A DNA stretch of 64,000 bases from Lewinellaceae bacterium (GTDB lineage Bacteria; Bacteroidota; Bacteroidia; Chitinophagales; Saprospiraceae), in NCBI GenBank assembly GCA_020636405.1, contig JACJXW010000005.1, positions 1,240,001 through 1,304,000 on the forward strand, in the 5' to 3' direction. Shown here one piece after another: positions 33,131 through 41,996 of this stretch (the first letter of the stretch is position 1; every line of letters begins with the position of its first letter). Under the pieces are notes generated by a model, which was not told the origin of the DNA, did not search any database, and saw only the letters and a program-made list of their open reading frames with translations. The translations under genes and the position numbers were made by a program.

Positions 33131-34690
33131 CTACTCCACCACCACCCGCTGCCCACTAAAATACCCCCCATCGCTCAGCCGCAGCCAATACACCCCAGCC
33201 GGCAGGCTTTCTGTCGGGAGCACCACCTCCCCTTCTCCGGGGCGGGCGTTCCGGGCCATCACCCGCTGCCCCTGCAAGCTGATCAATTCCACCAGAAGTT
33301 GGCTCTCGCTACATTGCCCAAAGCGCAGGCGCAGCTCCCCACGCACAGGGTTGGGCGAAACCGTGTAGAAGCACTCCATTTGGTGCAGGTGGCCGGCGCC
33401 GACGCTGACCTGTATGGTGGCGGTGGCCTCCGTGCTGTGCTGCGGCCCGGCCAGCTCGGCGGCGGTGGCGATGACGGCCTTCACGACCTGGCTCATGAAG
33501 GTGAAGTTGATCGTGCCCAGCGTATCGCTGTTGCGGTGGTAGTTGGGGTTGCGGAATTCGGCCCCGTCGGTGAGCATCAGGGCGGGGAGGGTGTCCCGCC
33601 AGAAGTAGGCGTGGTCGCTGCGGAGCAGGTCGTCCGGCACCAGGTTGTCGGGAGCAGTTACCGGGATCACCTTGAGTTCGGGAACGTACTGGGCGGCGGC
33701 GGCCTGAAAACTGCTGCTCAGAGGGGCAAAGGACTGCACCGCCACATTGGTGAGAAAATCCCCCCGGAATGCATTGTCGCTCACCGCCTGGTAAGCATCG
33801 GGGAAGAGGAGGTTGAAGCCGTTGGGAAAGGCCTGGCTGTTGGGCGCCTCCGAGTAATACCCGATCATTTCCATATTGAGCACGCCTACGATGTCCTCTT
33901 CCCGGTTTCGGTTCTCGACGTAATGGCGGCTCCCCCTGAGGCCAACTTCCTCCAGGTCGAAACCGATGAAGCGCAGGGTGCGGGCGAAGCGGTATTGGGA
34001 AAGGATGCGGGCGGCCTCGAGCACCCCTATCACAGCGGTGCCGTTGTCATCCGCTCCGGGCGAGGCGGCGACCGTATCGTAATGGCCGTCGACAATGATG
34101 ACGGCTGCGTCTTCCGTGGCGCCGGGCAGGGTGCCGATGATGTTCTGCCCGGTAGTGATGATGTAGGGAAAGCTCTGCCGGTAGGTTTGCAGGCCGTACT
34201 GCAGGAAGGCCTGCTCGATGGTGTCGCGGGTTTCGTTGAGCTTCTCCGCGGCTACGGAATAGTTGCGCCGGCCGACGATATAACCGAGGCGCTCGCGCAG
34301 CAGGCTGCTGTCCACCTGGCCCACCATTTCCTGAATATCGATCGGGTGGCGGTCGTCCGCAACGACCTTGAGCACGTATTCGCCTACTTGCAGGATGCTG
34401 CCGGTGTAGTTCCAGCTGATCTGCTTCCCCGTTCCCGGGCTGATGGGGTAGCCAAGGTCACCCGTAGCGCTTTCGGTGTTGAGGCGGAAGGTTTGCCCGC
34501 TGTCATCGGAAGCGAGGAAGAAGATCTCCACCTCTTCACCCTCGGCGTCGTCCAGGTCAAAGGTAAGGATGAGGGACTGGGCGGCTTCGTCTACGCTGAT
34601 GTCTTGTATGGCCACAGTTGGCGGCTGGTTTTGGGCGATCAGGGTGAAGGCGGCCAGCAGAAAAGAGAGGAGGAAGCAAAATTGGCGCAT
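33131..34690 (-). CDS. Secreted M28 metallopeptidase with T9SS sorting domain
   Basis: From the ATG at 34690 the protein is 519 residues with a Sec signal (FCFLLSFLLAAFTLIAQ). A Fn3/cadherin-like N-domain is followed by the M28 peptidase domain: DGHYDTVAASPGADDNGTA gives zinc ligands His203 and Asp215, IGFDLEEVGL gives the Glu pair near 247-248, and SDHAYFWRDTLPALMLTDGA closes the site. A T9SS sorting domain ends the protein (YTVSPNPVRGELRLRF to RVVVE). M28 enzymes are co-catalytic zinc aminopeptidases or carboxypeptidases. Secretion to the surface through T9SS is expected. Confidence 0.9.
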   Translation of the reverse strand: MRQFCFLLSFLLAAFTLIAQNQPPTVAIQDISVDEAAQSLILTFDLDDAEGEEVEIFFLASDDSGQTFRLNTESATGDLGYPISPGTGKQISWNYTGSILQVGEYVLKVVADDRHPIDIQEMVGQVDSSLLRERLGYIVGRRNYSVAAEKLNETRDTIEQAFLQYGLQTYRQSFPYIITTGQNIIGTLPGATEDAAVIIVDGHYDTVAASPGADDNGTAVIGVLEAARILSQYRFARTLRFIGFDLEEVGLRGSRHYVENRNREEDIVGVLNMEMIGYYSEAPNSQAFPNGFNLLFPDAYQAVSDNAFRGDFLTNVAVQSFAPLSSSFQAAAAQYVPELKVIPVTAPDNLVPDDLLRSDHAYFWRDTLPALMLTDGAEFRNPNYHRNSDTLGTINFTFMSQVVKAVIATAAELAGPQHSTEATATIQVSVGAGHLHQMECFYTVSPNPVRGELRLRFGQCSESQLLVELISLQGQRVMARNARPGEGEVVLPTESLPAGVYWLRLSDGGYFSGQRVVVE

Positions 34691-34759
34691 GTTTTGGCCT
34701 AAAAATAAGAAAGCCCGGGGAAACTGCTCTTCGGACGAGGGGATAAAAGGCCGAAAGTA

Positions 34760-34841
34760 GACAAGATTAACAGGATTTACAAGATGTAGCGGCTTACGCC
34801 ACAGCTGCGTACACATCCTGAAAATCTTGTCAATCCTGTCT
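34760..34841. repeat. Imperfect inverted repeat with AGATTAACAGGATTTACAAG word
   Basis: The left arm (34760-34787) and the right arm (34811-34841) are imperfect reverse complements with the shared motif ACAAGAT/ATCTTGT and CCTGT/ACAGG. A similar word is widespread in intergenic repeats of many bacteria, to my recollection. No gene is present between 34691 and 34966 apart from this repeat and the terminator. Confidence 0.4.
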
Positions 34842-34872
34842 ATATTTACTTATTGTACAACCCCTCGTAATA

Positions 34873-34909
34873 GAAAGCCATTGAGGTGCGGGAACCCTCA
34901 ATGGCTTTC
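34873..34909 (-). terminator. Hairpin terminator of the 725-residue gene
   Basis: GAAAGCCATTGAGG (34873-34886) pairs perfectly with CCTCAATGGCTTTC (34896-34909) around a 9-base loop, 58 bases downstream of the stop of the large unknown gene. The minus-strand RNA would continue with a short mixed U-tract (TATT), so intrinsic strength is uncertain. Confidence 0.55.
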
Positions 34910-34966
34910 AAAACTCCACCTTCGCCGGGCCCTAAAGTGCAGCCTTACAGGCCGTGGCGCGTCCTA

Positions 34967-37144
34967 CTACTCCGGCTCCAAAGCGAAGGCCGCCAGTGCC
35001 GAAGCGTCAAAATCATCCAGTATGGAGGTCCCGTTGGTATGCAGGCCGTTGACGTACAGGTGTTCGGCAAAGGCCGCCTTATCGGGGCAGGTGCCCAGCA
35101 GGTAACCCACGTTGACGGCATTGCGGTAGATGTCGTCGGCTCCCAGCGTGTAGTTGGCGGCCGAAGCCCCCACCATCCCGCTGGTATCGGCGTTGGACAG
35201 CGGGTCGGCGCTGTTGCCCCGCGCCACATTGAAACTGAAGGTGGCAAAGTCGTTGGGGTGGCTGGCCCGCAGGCGGAAGTTGACGTTGGAAATGCCCTTG
35301 TCTTTGTACTGGACAAAACCACATTCGGTGGAAGATGACACCCCGTCAACCAGTACCGTGTAGATCTGGGCGGTGGACTTCTGGTTGTCAATGCGCACCT
35401 TCATGCGGAAGGGCTTGAAGGGGTCTTCCGATGCGGGGAGGAGGAATGGGCTTCCGGCCGGCTGAGAATTGCCCAGGTTTGCCGGGTCGGACACCTGGTT
35501 GACGGTATCGGCTACGTTCTGCCGGACGCCGGCGGCGTTGAAGAACTCCAGCTTGAACTCGTACAGGCCGTCGCCTTTCAGGGAGGTGCTGTCGACTATG
35601 ATCGTCGTGGTATTCTGGTCCCATTCGGCGGTGGGGTCGTTGGCCACATCCGGCCCTTTGGGCGATACCGGAGGTATCCGGTATGCGTTCAGCGATCCTA
35701 CCGGGAATGGCCCTAATGGGTGGTGGCCGGTATGGAAGGTAGTGACTCCTCCCGGGCCGGCAACCTCAATGGTGTAGGCCTTGGAAACCGGAATATCATC
35801 CACTGGTGTCCAGGCCTGCTCGGAGGCGCTGGCGGGCACGAGCTTGTCGTTGTGGGTCTTGCGGTACGACCAGCGGTAGTGGGTGACGGAACTGTCTGGA
35901 AAGCCGCTGCCGAACTGCACGATGAACCGGAGTTGGCGGGCAAAGGGCCGTACTTTCTGGCCCGCCAGCCCGTGGGACAGCCCGCCGGTGGCGTAGTCCG
36001 TCAATCCGACGGTGGAAAAGAACCGCCCCTGCTGCACGATGCCGGCGCCGAAATGCTGCTCGATGCGGCTGACATGGGCGCCCCAGCCGATGGTTTTCAC
36101 CCAGGCCACTTGCCCGGCCAAGGGCTGGTGGCACCCGAAAGGTACTCTCGGGTCGGTAATCCGGATGCTCACTTCTGTACCGCACGTATAATCCCAGTAG
36201 GTATTGCAGGGGATAGGGGGGTGATACACGGTGGTAGGCACGCCGTCGATCTCGTATTCCACCCAGAAATAAAGATCGGCTTGCTCTTCGAGGATCTGCC
36301 GCCAGAAGCAGGCTTCGAAGCGGCCGTTGAAGTCGGTACGCACCGTGGTGATCTCATCACAGCGGTAGAGCCAGGGCCAGAACCAGGGCAACAGGCAGAG
36401 GTAGGGACGGAAGGCCCCGATATGCTCGGCCAGCAGGTTTCGGGCCTGTGCAGGGCCGGCATTGCTCAGTTGCAGGCGGACCTCCTGGGGCAGTTCGATC
36501 CGGGGCGCTGCTAGCCGGGCGATGTCGGGTTGCAGCCCGCCGATCGGCCGCATCCGGTTCGCAATGTCAAATGGCTGCGGCGGAATGGGAACAAACTCCC
36601 GGAACGGCGGCGGATCGGGGAATGGATCGGGGAATGGAAGGGGAATGCGTTCCAGCAAGACATCCCGCAGCCGTTCGATGACCCAATCGGGTATGCGGGG
36701 CAATACGATGAGGATGGGGTCTACCTCGCAGATGTGGACGATGGCGTTGCACACCGGCATGTCCTGCCACATGCCATCCACCAGGAAGCGCTTGGTGACG
36801 CGGCCGCGGGCGCAACACCGGTACCACAACCACCGGCGGATGAGCTGATCCGGAATGCGGGAAAGGTCCAGCTCGTTGTCAGGGCCAAGCTGCATGGCGG
36901 GCTCATAGGCCTGAAGGCGTTCGGCAGCGGCAAGTGTTATGTTCTCGATGCCGCCGGGCGGTTCCGGAAAGACGAATACCCTTGCGTAGCGAAGCGGTTC
37001 CGGCTTGATGTCGAAGTACAGCTTGTCGCCCTCCGGCCGGGCGCTGGCCAGCAGTTCGCCTTGCTTGCTGAAAGCCAGGGCTATCAGTTCGTTGGGAAGG
37101 CTTTTTGTCTTAGCTTTCAATTTGGCGGTTTTTTTCTTGGCCAT
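34967..37144 (-). CDS. Large unknown protein, no signal peptide
   Basis: The 725-residue product starts with a lysine-rich stretch (MAKKKTAKLKAKTKSLPNE) and has no export signal. A proline-, aromatic- and arginine-rich N-half includes WLWYRCCARGRVTKRF, PRIPDWVIERLRDVLLERIP and a PFPDPFPDPPPF low-complexity run. Between residues about 240 and 330, TTVRTDFNGRFEACFW and LYFWVEYEIDGVPTTVYHP suggest a transthyretin-like/carboxypeptidase-regulatory beta fold. The C-half has DGLYEFKLEFFNAAGVRQ-type beta strands. It could be a phage-tail-like or extracellular contractile-system component, or an orphan adhesin, but no family is recognised. It is divergent from the GH5-like gene, with 123 bases between them. 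Confidence 0.6.
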   Translation of the reverse strand: MAKKKTAKLKAKTKSLPNELIALAFSKQGELLASARPEGDKLYFDIKPEPLRYARVFVFPEPPGGIENITLAAAERLQAYEPAMQLGPDNELDLSRIPDQLIRRWLWYRCCARGRVTKRFLVDGMWQDMPVCNAIVHICEVDPILIVLPRIPDWVIERLRDVLLERIPLPFPDPFPDPPPFREFVPIPPQPFDIANRMRPIGGLQPDIARLAAPRIELPQEVRLQLSNAGPAQARNLLAEHIGAFRPYLCLLPWFWPWLYRCDEITTVRTDFNGRFEACFWRQILEEQADLYFWVEYEIDGVPTTVYHPPIPCNTYWDYTCGTEVSIRITDPRVPFGCHQPLAGQVAWVKTIGWGAHVSRIEQHFGAGIVQQGRFFSTVGLTDYATGGLSHGLAGQKVRPFARQLRFIVQFGSGFPDSSVTHYRWSYRKTHNDKLVPASASEQAWTPVDDIPVSKAYTIEVAGPGGVTTFHTGHHPLGPFPVGSLNAYRIPPVSPKGPDVANDPTAEWDQNTTTIIVDSTSLKGDGLYEFKLEFFNAAGVRQNVADTVNQVSDPANLGNSQPAGSPFLLPASEDPFKPFRMKVRIDNQKSTAQIYTVLVDGVSSSTECGFVQYKDKGISNVNFRLRASHPNDFATFSFNVARGNSADPLSNADTSGMVGASAANYTLGADDIYRNAVNVGYLLGTCPDKAAFAEHLYVNGLHTNGTSILDDFDASALAAFALEPE

Positions 37145-37267
37145 AGTTTTGGGATTTTGAAGCGTGAATTATTTTTTCCCATTTATCTGCTCAAAAAGGA
37201 AGGCGTTACGAAAGAACCCCGTAATTTTATTGTGTCCGGTTGTGAAAGTCCAAAAACCGCTCCTCCT

Positions 37268-40225
37268 ATGAAAAGTATCATCTTCTGCTGTCTTTTGTTC
37301 GTCGTCCAACACGCTCTTTTCGCCCAGAATTTTGATGGGGGATTTTCTTTCTTCCTGCCCTATTATGATTCCTCGGCCCAGGAATTCCTGCCGGAATTTC
37401 CAGCTTATACCATCGAAGAGGCCCATCGGGTAAGTACCGGCCCGGGCGGCCAATTCTACGCCGGTGGCGAATCCGTCCGTTTCTGGGGCGTCAACATCGT
37501 GGCTGCGGCCTGCTTCCCGGAAAAGGACAAAGCTCCCGCCATTGCCGCCCGCATGCGCAAGATGGGCATCAACCTGGTGCGTTTTCACCATCTCGACAAC
37601 CCGAGTTGGGGCGGGGCCAACAGCAGCATTTTTCTCAATGGGCAGAATGGCACCCGCCAGCTCAACCCCGTTACCCTCGACCGCCTCGACTATTTCATCG
37701 CCCAGTTGAAGCGCAACGGCATCTACGTGAATATGAACCTCAATGTCTCCCGCACCTTCCAGGAAGCCGACGGCGTGCCCGGCGCCGACTCCCTGCCCGA
37801 CTTCGGCAAGGGCGTCACCCTGTTCGACCCCTGGATGCAGTTCCTCCAAAAGGAATATGCAGAGCAACTGATGGGGCACGTCAATCCCTACACCAACCTG
37901 CCGCTGGCGGCCGATCCGGTATTGGCCATGGTGGAGATGAACAATGAGAACAGCCTTTACGGCTTTTGGAAAGAGGGGCGGCTGCGCCCATTCGCCGAGG
38001 GCGGCGCCCTGCTCTGGCGCCACAATCAACAACTGGACAGCCTCTGGCACGCCTGGCTCCTCGACAAATACGGCGGCCAGGATGCTCTGTCCGCTGCCTG
38101 GAACGCCGGCGCTACCTTACCCGGGGAGGGGCAATTGCTGTCCAATGCCGGCTTTGAAAGCGGAACGGTGGCCTCTTCCTGGTTTCTGGAACTGCACGAT
38201 GCTGCCCAGGCCAACATCTCAGCCTCTTCCCAAAACCCCTTCGAAGGCAGCTACTGCGCTCGTCTTCAGGTAGATAATATGACCGGCACCGACTGGCACA
38301 TTCAGTTCAAACAGAGTGGGTTCTCCCTGCAGAAGGATTCCTCCTACGTACTGCAATTTGCCGCCCGCGCCAATACGCCCATGAATATTTCGGTGGCTGC
38401 CATGCGCGATAATTCTCCTTATACCTGGTACGCCGGGGCTACCTACGGCCTGACGGAGGAATGGCAAACCTTTTCTTTCTCTTTTGTGGCCCCGGAAAAC
38501 AACAACGGCCAGGGGCGCATCACCATCAGCCCGTTGGGGGAAGGGGCTCTGTTCTTTGACGCCTTTAGCCTCTCACCTCCCTGGAAATCGGGACTGTCTG
38601 CGGAAGAAAACCTGTCCGCCGGCACGGTACAGCGTATCCGCTGGGCAGAACGGCTACTCTATACCGACGCCCGCCTGGCCGATCTGGCGGCTTTCTACCT
38701 GCAATTGCAGGCCGGGCATTTTGCCGATCTGGCCACCTACCTGCGCGACAGCCTGGGCGTGCGCGCCCCCATTACCGGCACCAATGCCCTGGGGGGCGTC
38801 AGCGACGCTTCGATTCACGAGGGGCTCGACTACCTCGACGACCACAGCTACTGGGACCACCCCTGGTTCCCCGGCAACCCATGGGACCCCTACAATTGGC
38901 TGATCCGGAACGAGCCCCAGCTCAAGGATGATTACCTCAGCTCCATCACGAATATTTGCTCGGGCCTGCAACTGGCAGACAAGCCCTACACGGCCAGCGA
39001 GTACAACCACGGGGCGCCCAACCGCTTCCGCACGGAAATGGTGCACGCACTAATGGCATACAGCGCTTTCCACGGCGTTGACGGCATCATGTGGTTCGAC
39101 TACAATGGCGGCGCCCAGTGGGACGGTAATGTGGTGAACGGCTTCTTCAGCCTGCACCGCGACAATTCCATCATGGCCCTGTTCCCGCCCTTTGCTTACG
39201 CCTATCGGCAGGGTTTTCTGGCGGAGGACGACGCACCGGTTGAGGTGGAATACCGTGGAGATTGGGTGTCCGGTTCCGGCAAGATCGACAACCAGGGCCG
39301 CTGGGGCAAGTTCACCCCCTATGATAAGCGCCTGGGCCTTACCCACTCCATCCGAACAAAGAGTTATCAGGCGTCCTCTACCACGAATTTTTCCACCCTG
39401 CCTGCTGTGGGGAGCAACCCCTATACTACCCGAAACGGACAGACTTCTCTGGATACGGAAGCCGGACTGCTGGCCACCGCAGCGCCTCGTTTTGCCGCCC
39501 TTACCGGCTTCCTGCAGGATGCCCCCGGTGCAACTGCCGGTGAGCTGTCATTGGTGCAGGCCAACCGCTTCGGCTCCGTAAGCTGGCTGGCCCTTTCTCA
39601 GGCCCCCTTGCGCACTGCCCACCGCTCGCTAATTACTATATCTACCGCCCAGCAAAATACCGGCATGGTATGGGACGGCACGCAAACGGTGCACAACAAC
39701 TGGGGCACCGGCCCAACGCTGCAGGCGCCCATCGTACTTACCTTGCGCCTGCACATCGAAGCGGATTCTTTACGCGTGTACCCTCTGAGCCCTATTGGCG
39801 CTCCCGGCGCGCCCTTACTGCTGGAACCCGTGCAGCCCGGCTATTTCGAGCTGCAGGTCGACCAATCGGTGTATCCCACCCTCTGGTTCGGGCTGGAGGC
39901 GCTGGGGGGGCTGGTGCCGGCCAGGGAGGAGGCCCCCGGTACAGGTATGCTGCTGCGCCATTATCCCAATCCGGTGGGGGACGGGCCGCATTACATCGAA
40001 TACCAGTTGGCGGAAGGAGCAGAGGTGGAACTGCGGGTGTTCAATGCGCTGGGGCAGTTGGTGGCCAGACAGGTGGAGGGGCAGCGCGCCGCCGGAGTTC
40101 ACCGGGCATCATTCGAAACAAATGGGCTCCCGGCGGGTAGTTACGTGTTTTCACTGGCTACGAGAGGGAAGGGCAGTGGCTGGCAGGAGTGGCAATGGGG
40201 AAGGGCACAGGTGAAAAAATTTTAG
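37268..40225 (+). CDS. GH5-like (beta/alpha)8 hydrolase with inserted CBM4/9 and T9SS domain
   Basis: From the ATG at 37268 the protein is 985 residues. It has a signal peptide (FCCLLFVVQHALFAQ), an N-terminal segment typical of cellulase-like barrels (FWGVNIVAAACFPEKD, MGINLVRFHHLDNPSWGG), acid/base Glu227 in EMNNENS, and the second catalytic Glu578 in TASEYNH. Residues about 290-436 between them read as a CBM4/9 domain (LLSNAGFESGTVASSWF, ending FFDAFSL). A T9SS sorting domain ends the protein (RHYPNPVGDGPHYIEYQ). The enzyme probably acts on polysaccharides outside the cell. The open frame extends upstream of 37268, but the signal peptide sets the start. Confidence 0.82.
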   Translation: MKSIIFCCLLFVVQHALFAQNFDGGFSFFLPYYDSSAQEFLPEFPAYTIEEAHRVSTGPGGQFYAGGESVRFWGVNIVAAACFPEKDKAPAIAARMRKMGINLVRFHHLDNPSWGGANSSIFLNGQNGTRQLNPVTLDRLDYFIAQLKRNGIYVNMNLNVSRTFQEADGVPGADSLPDFGKGVTLFDPWMQFLQKEYAEQLMGHVNPYTNLPLAADPVLAMVEMNNENSLYGFWKEGRLRPFAEGGALLWRHNQQLDSLWHAWLLDKYGGQDALSAAWNAGATLPGEGQLLSNAGFESGTVASSWFLELHDAAQANISASSQNPFEGSYCARLQVDNMTGTDWHIQFKQSGFSLQKDSSYVLQFAARANTPMNISVAAMRDNSPYTWYAGATYGLTEEWQTFSFSFVAPENNNGQGRITISPLGEGALFFDAFSLSPPWKSGLSAEENLSAGTVQRIRWAERLLYTDARLADLAAFYLQLQAGHFADLATYLRDSLGVRAPITGTNALGGVSDASIHEGLDYLDDHSYWDHPWFPGNPWDPYNWLIRNEPQLKDDYLSSITNICSGLQLADKPYTASEYNHGAPNRFRTEMVHALMAYSAFHGVDGIMWFDYNGGAQWDGNVVNGFFSLHRDNSIMALFPPFAYAYRQGFLAEDDAPVEVEYRGDWVSGSGKIDNQGRWGKFTPYDKRLGLTHSIRTKSYQASSTTNFSTLPAVGSNPYTTRNGQTSLDTEAGLLATAAPRFAALTGFLQDAPGATAGELSLVQANRFGSVSWLALSQAPLRTAHRSLITISTAQQNTGMVWDGTQTVHNNWGTGPTLQAPIVLTLRLHIEADSLRVYPLSPIGAPGAPLLLEPVQPGYFELQVDQSVYPTLWFGLEALGGLVPAREEAPGTGMLLRHYPNPVGDGPHYIEYQLAEGAEVELRVFNALGQLVARQVEGQRAAGVHRASFETNGLPAGSYVFSLATRGKGSGWQEWQWGRAQVKKF

Positions 40226-40231
40226 GGATCC

Positions 40232-40786
40232 TTAGAGGAACACCTCCTTTACCGGAATGCTCAAATCAAGGTTCCTTGCTTTTACAACATCGCCGGCACG
40301 CAGCAATTCCCGGAATTTATAAGCATTGCCGGCCGGTTGCCAGTGCACCTCGATCACATTGTCTTCCAGGTTGACGAGCCAGCATTCGGGGATGCCGCCC
40401 TCGGCGTAAAGCGGCAATTTGATCTCGCGGTCGTATGCCAGGGAGGTGTCTGCGATTTCGATCACCAGAAGAGTGTCCATGGCTTTGGGAAGGTGGTTGA
40501 AGTAACGGCCTTCCTTCCTTTTCAATATTGCAATATCAGGCTCAGGCTCTGATAGATCACTCAAGCGGACCGGATTCTGAACGCTAATGATCGCATTCTT
40601 ACCCAGCTTTTCAAATAGTATTTCGTTTAATAAGTTGACAACCGCAGCATGTTTACTTCCAATCGGGCTCATTTGAATGATTTCTCCATTGATCAATTCA
40701 ATACCTTTTTCCTGAAGGATACCGGCTTCTCCCATCTTGTGGTATTCCTCTACAGTAAGCAGCCTTTTGGTCATTTGAACCGCCAT
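40232..40786 (-). CDS. Uma2 family (DUF820) endonuclease-like protein
   Basis: From the ATG at 40786 the protein is 184 residues with the Uma2 pattern: LLTVEEYHKMGEAGILQEKGIELINGEI, VRLSDLSEPEPDIAILK and PLYAEGGIPECWLVNLEDN. The PD-(D/E)XK-like residues PDIAIL and VIEIADTS are present. Uma2 proteins are abundant putative nucleases of unknown substrate, sometimes linked to transposons or defence. The gene faces the GH5-like gene end to end with 6 bases between stops. Confidence 0.82.
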   Translation of the reverse strand: MAVQMTKRLLTVEEYHKMGEAGILQEKGIELINGEIIQMSPIGSKHAAVVNLLNEILFEKLGKNAIISVQNPVRLSDLSEPEPDIAILKRKEGRYFNHLPKAMDTLLVIEIADTSLAYDREIKLPLYAEGGIPECWLVNLEDNVIEVHWQPAGNAYKFRELLRAGDVVKARNLDLSIPVKEVFL

Positions 40787-40937
40787 CAATAAATGTTTTA
40801 ATGAATACTCTTCAAATATAAGACTTTTTACGCAAAGCCTTTTCCCGAAATGCCTGCCCTGCTGACCAAGGTCACCGGGGGATAAGGCGGACTTGTTTAT
40901 CTTATCTTCTTTTACCATTCCTAAATCATTATATGCC

Positions 40938-41348
40938 ATGAAAAATGCCTATTTGATCCTTCTGTTCCCATGCCTGTTCCTTTTGGCCTGCAACGGCCAT
41001 CACCACGGCACCGCCGAGCCGGTGCAGCTCGACAATGGCAAACGCTGGCAGGCCAACCCGGAAACCACCTCCGGCATTGCCGAGATGCAGGCCATCCTGG
41101 GCAGGTACGAAGGGCAGGCTGCTGATGCGGCGAAGCGTTATGCCCTGCGGCAGGAACTGGAAGCGGCTTTCCAGAACATCTTCAAACAGTGCACCATGAA
41201 AGGCGAAGCCCACAACCAGTTGCACAACTATCTGGTGCCGATGAACCCTCTTTTTGAAAAAATAGACGGCGCCGATACCGGGGAAAGCGAAGCGGCCATC
41301 CGTCAGTTGAAGGAACACCTGGCGAAGTATGCATCTTATTTTGAGTGA
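40938..41348 (+). CDS. Hypothetical lipoprotein upstream of the sigma factor
   Basis: The 136-residue product has a lipoprotein signal (LILLFPCLFLLAC, cysteine 18) followed by a His-rich NGHHHG patch and a helical body (SGIAEMQAILGRYEGQ, QLHNYLVPMNPLFEKIDG, REQLKEHLAKYASYFE-like end). Its shape resembles small periplasmic helical-bundle proteins, and metal binding by the HHH patch is speculation. The first 20 bases of the sigma factor gene overlap its end, so it is probably the first gene of that operon. Confidence 0.65.
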   Translation: MKNAYLILLFPCLFLLACNGHHHGTAEPVQLDNGKRWQANPETTSGIAEMQAILGRYEGQAADAAKRYALRQELEAAFQNIFKQCTMKGEAHNQLHNYLVPMNPLFEKIDGADTGESEAAIRQLKEHLAKYASYFE

Positions 41349-41985
41349 AAAAGAGTATGTTTACAGAAACCAACTAAACGAGCACAACTTGGAGTACGGG
41401 AGTACCAGCCGCAAAGAACACTCCATACCAGAGCACCGGGCTTTGTTCGAAGGGCTGAAAAAGCAGGAGCCCTGGGCCATCCGCCAGTTGGGGCAGGAGG
41501 TGGGGCGCCTTTTTTTTCGCCTGCCGGACGCTGCAGGTGTGCATCAGCAAGACAAGGAGGAACTGGTCAATGACACCCTGGTGGTTGTACTGAGCAAGCT
41601 GGAGGAGGGTTCTTTCGAATTCCAGGGCGCCAGCCCGGCAGCTTACGCCATGGCCGTAGCCCGCAACCTGCTGAACAACTGGTTGCGCAAACGGCGCCTG
41701 CCGTCCGTCAGTCTGGACGATACCGGCCCCTTGCCGGATGCCACGCTGGACGATTACTTCGACAAAAAAGAAAAGGAACAGCTGCTCGGCAACTTGCTGG
41801 CCCAAATGGGGGAGGATTGCCAGCGACTGATCCGACTGAGGTATTTCGAAGAAATAAAGGACGAACAAGCTATTGAACGGCAGCTGACCAAGTACAGTAC
41901 TGTGGATTCCCTGAAAAACAAACGCTGTAAATGCCTGAAGAAGTTATCGGAGCTGGCAAAGCAGCATCAGCATTTATTCCGATAG
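41329..41985 (+). CDS. ECF-like sigma-70 family factor
   Basis: The 218-residue protein has region 2 features (HQQDKEELVNDTLVVVLSKLEEGSF, then YAMAVARNLLNNWLRKRRLPSVSLDD) and region 4 features (EDCQRLIRLRYFEEIKDEQAIERQLTKYST with KNKRCKCLKKLSELA). The helix-turn-helix is degenerate compared with classical ECF factors. It overlaps the lipoprotein gene and is followed 11 bases later by a membrane anti-sigma-like gene. This pairing indicates control by that membrane protein. Targets probably include this operon, but no promoter motif could be verified. Confidence 0.8.
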   Translation: MHLILSEKEYVYRNQLNEHNLEYGSTSRKEHSIPEHRALFEGLKKQEPWAIRQLGQEVGRLFFRLPDAAGVHQQDKEELVNDTLVVVLSKLEEGSFEFQGASPAAYAMAVARNLLNNWLRKRRLPSVSLDDTGPLPDATLDDYFDKKEKEQLLGNLLAQMGEDCQRLIRLRYFEEIKDEQAIERQLTKYSTVDSLKNKRCKCLKKLSELAKQHQHLFR

Positions 41986-41996
41986 GCCGAGAGCGA

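Noticed and set aside
32303..34702. 799-codon open frame on the plus strand across the GH109 and M28 genes
   Set aside because: It covers two real minus-strand genes plus their intergenic gap, which a true gene would not do. Its sequence is rich in Gly/His/Val as expected of antisense shadows.
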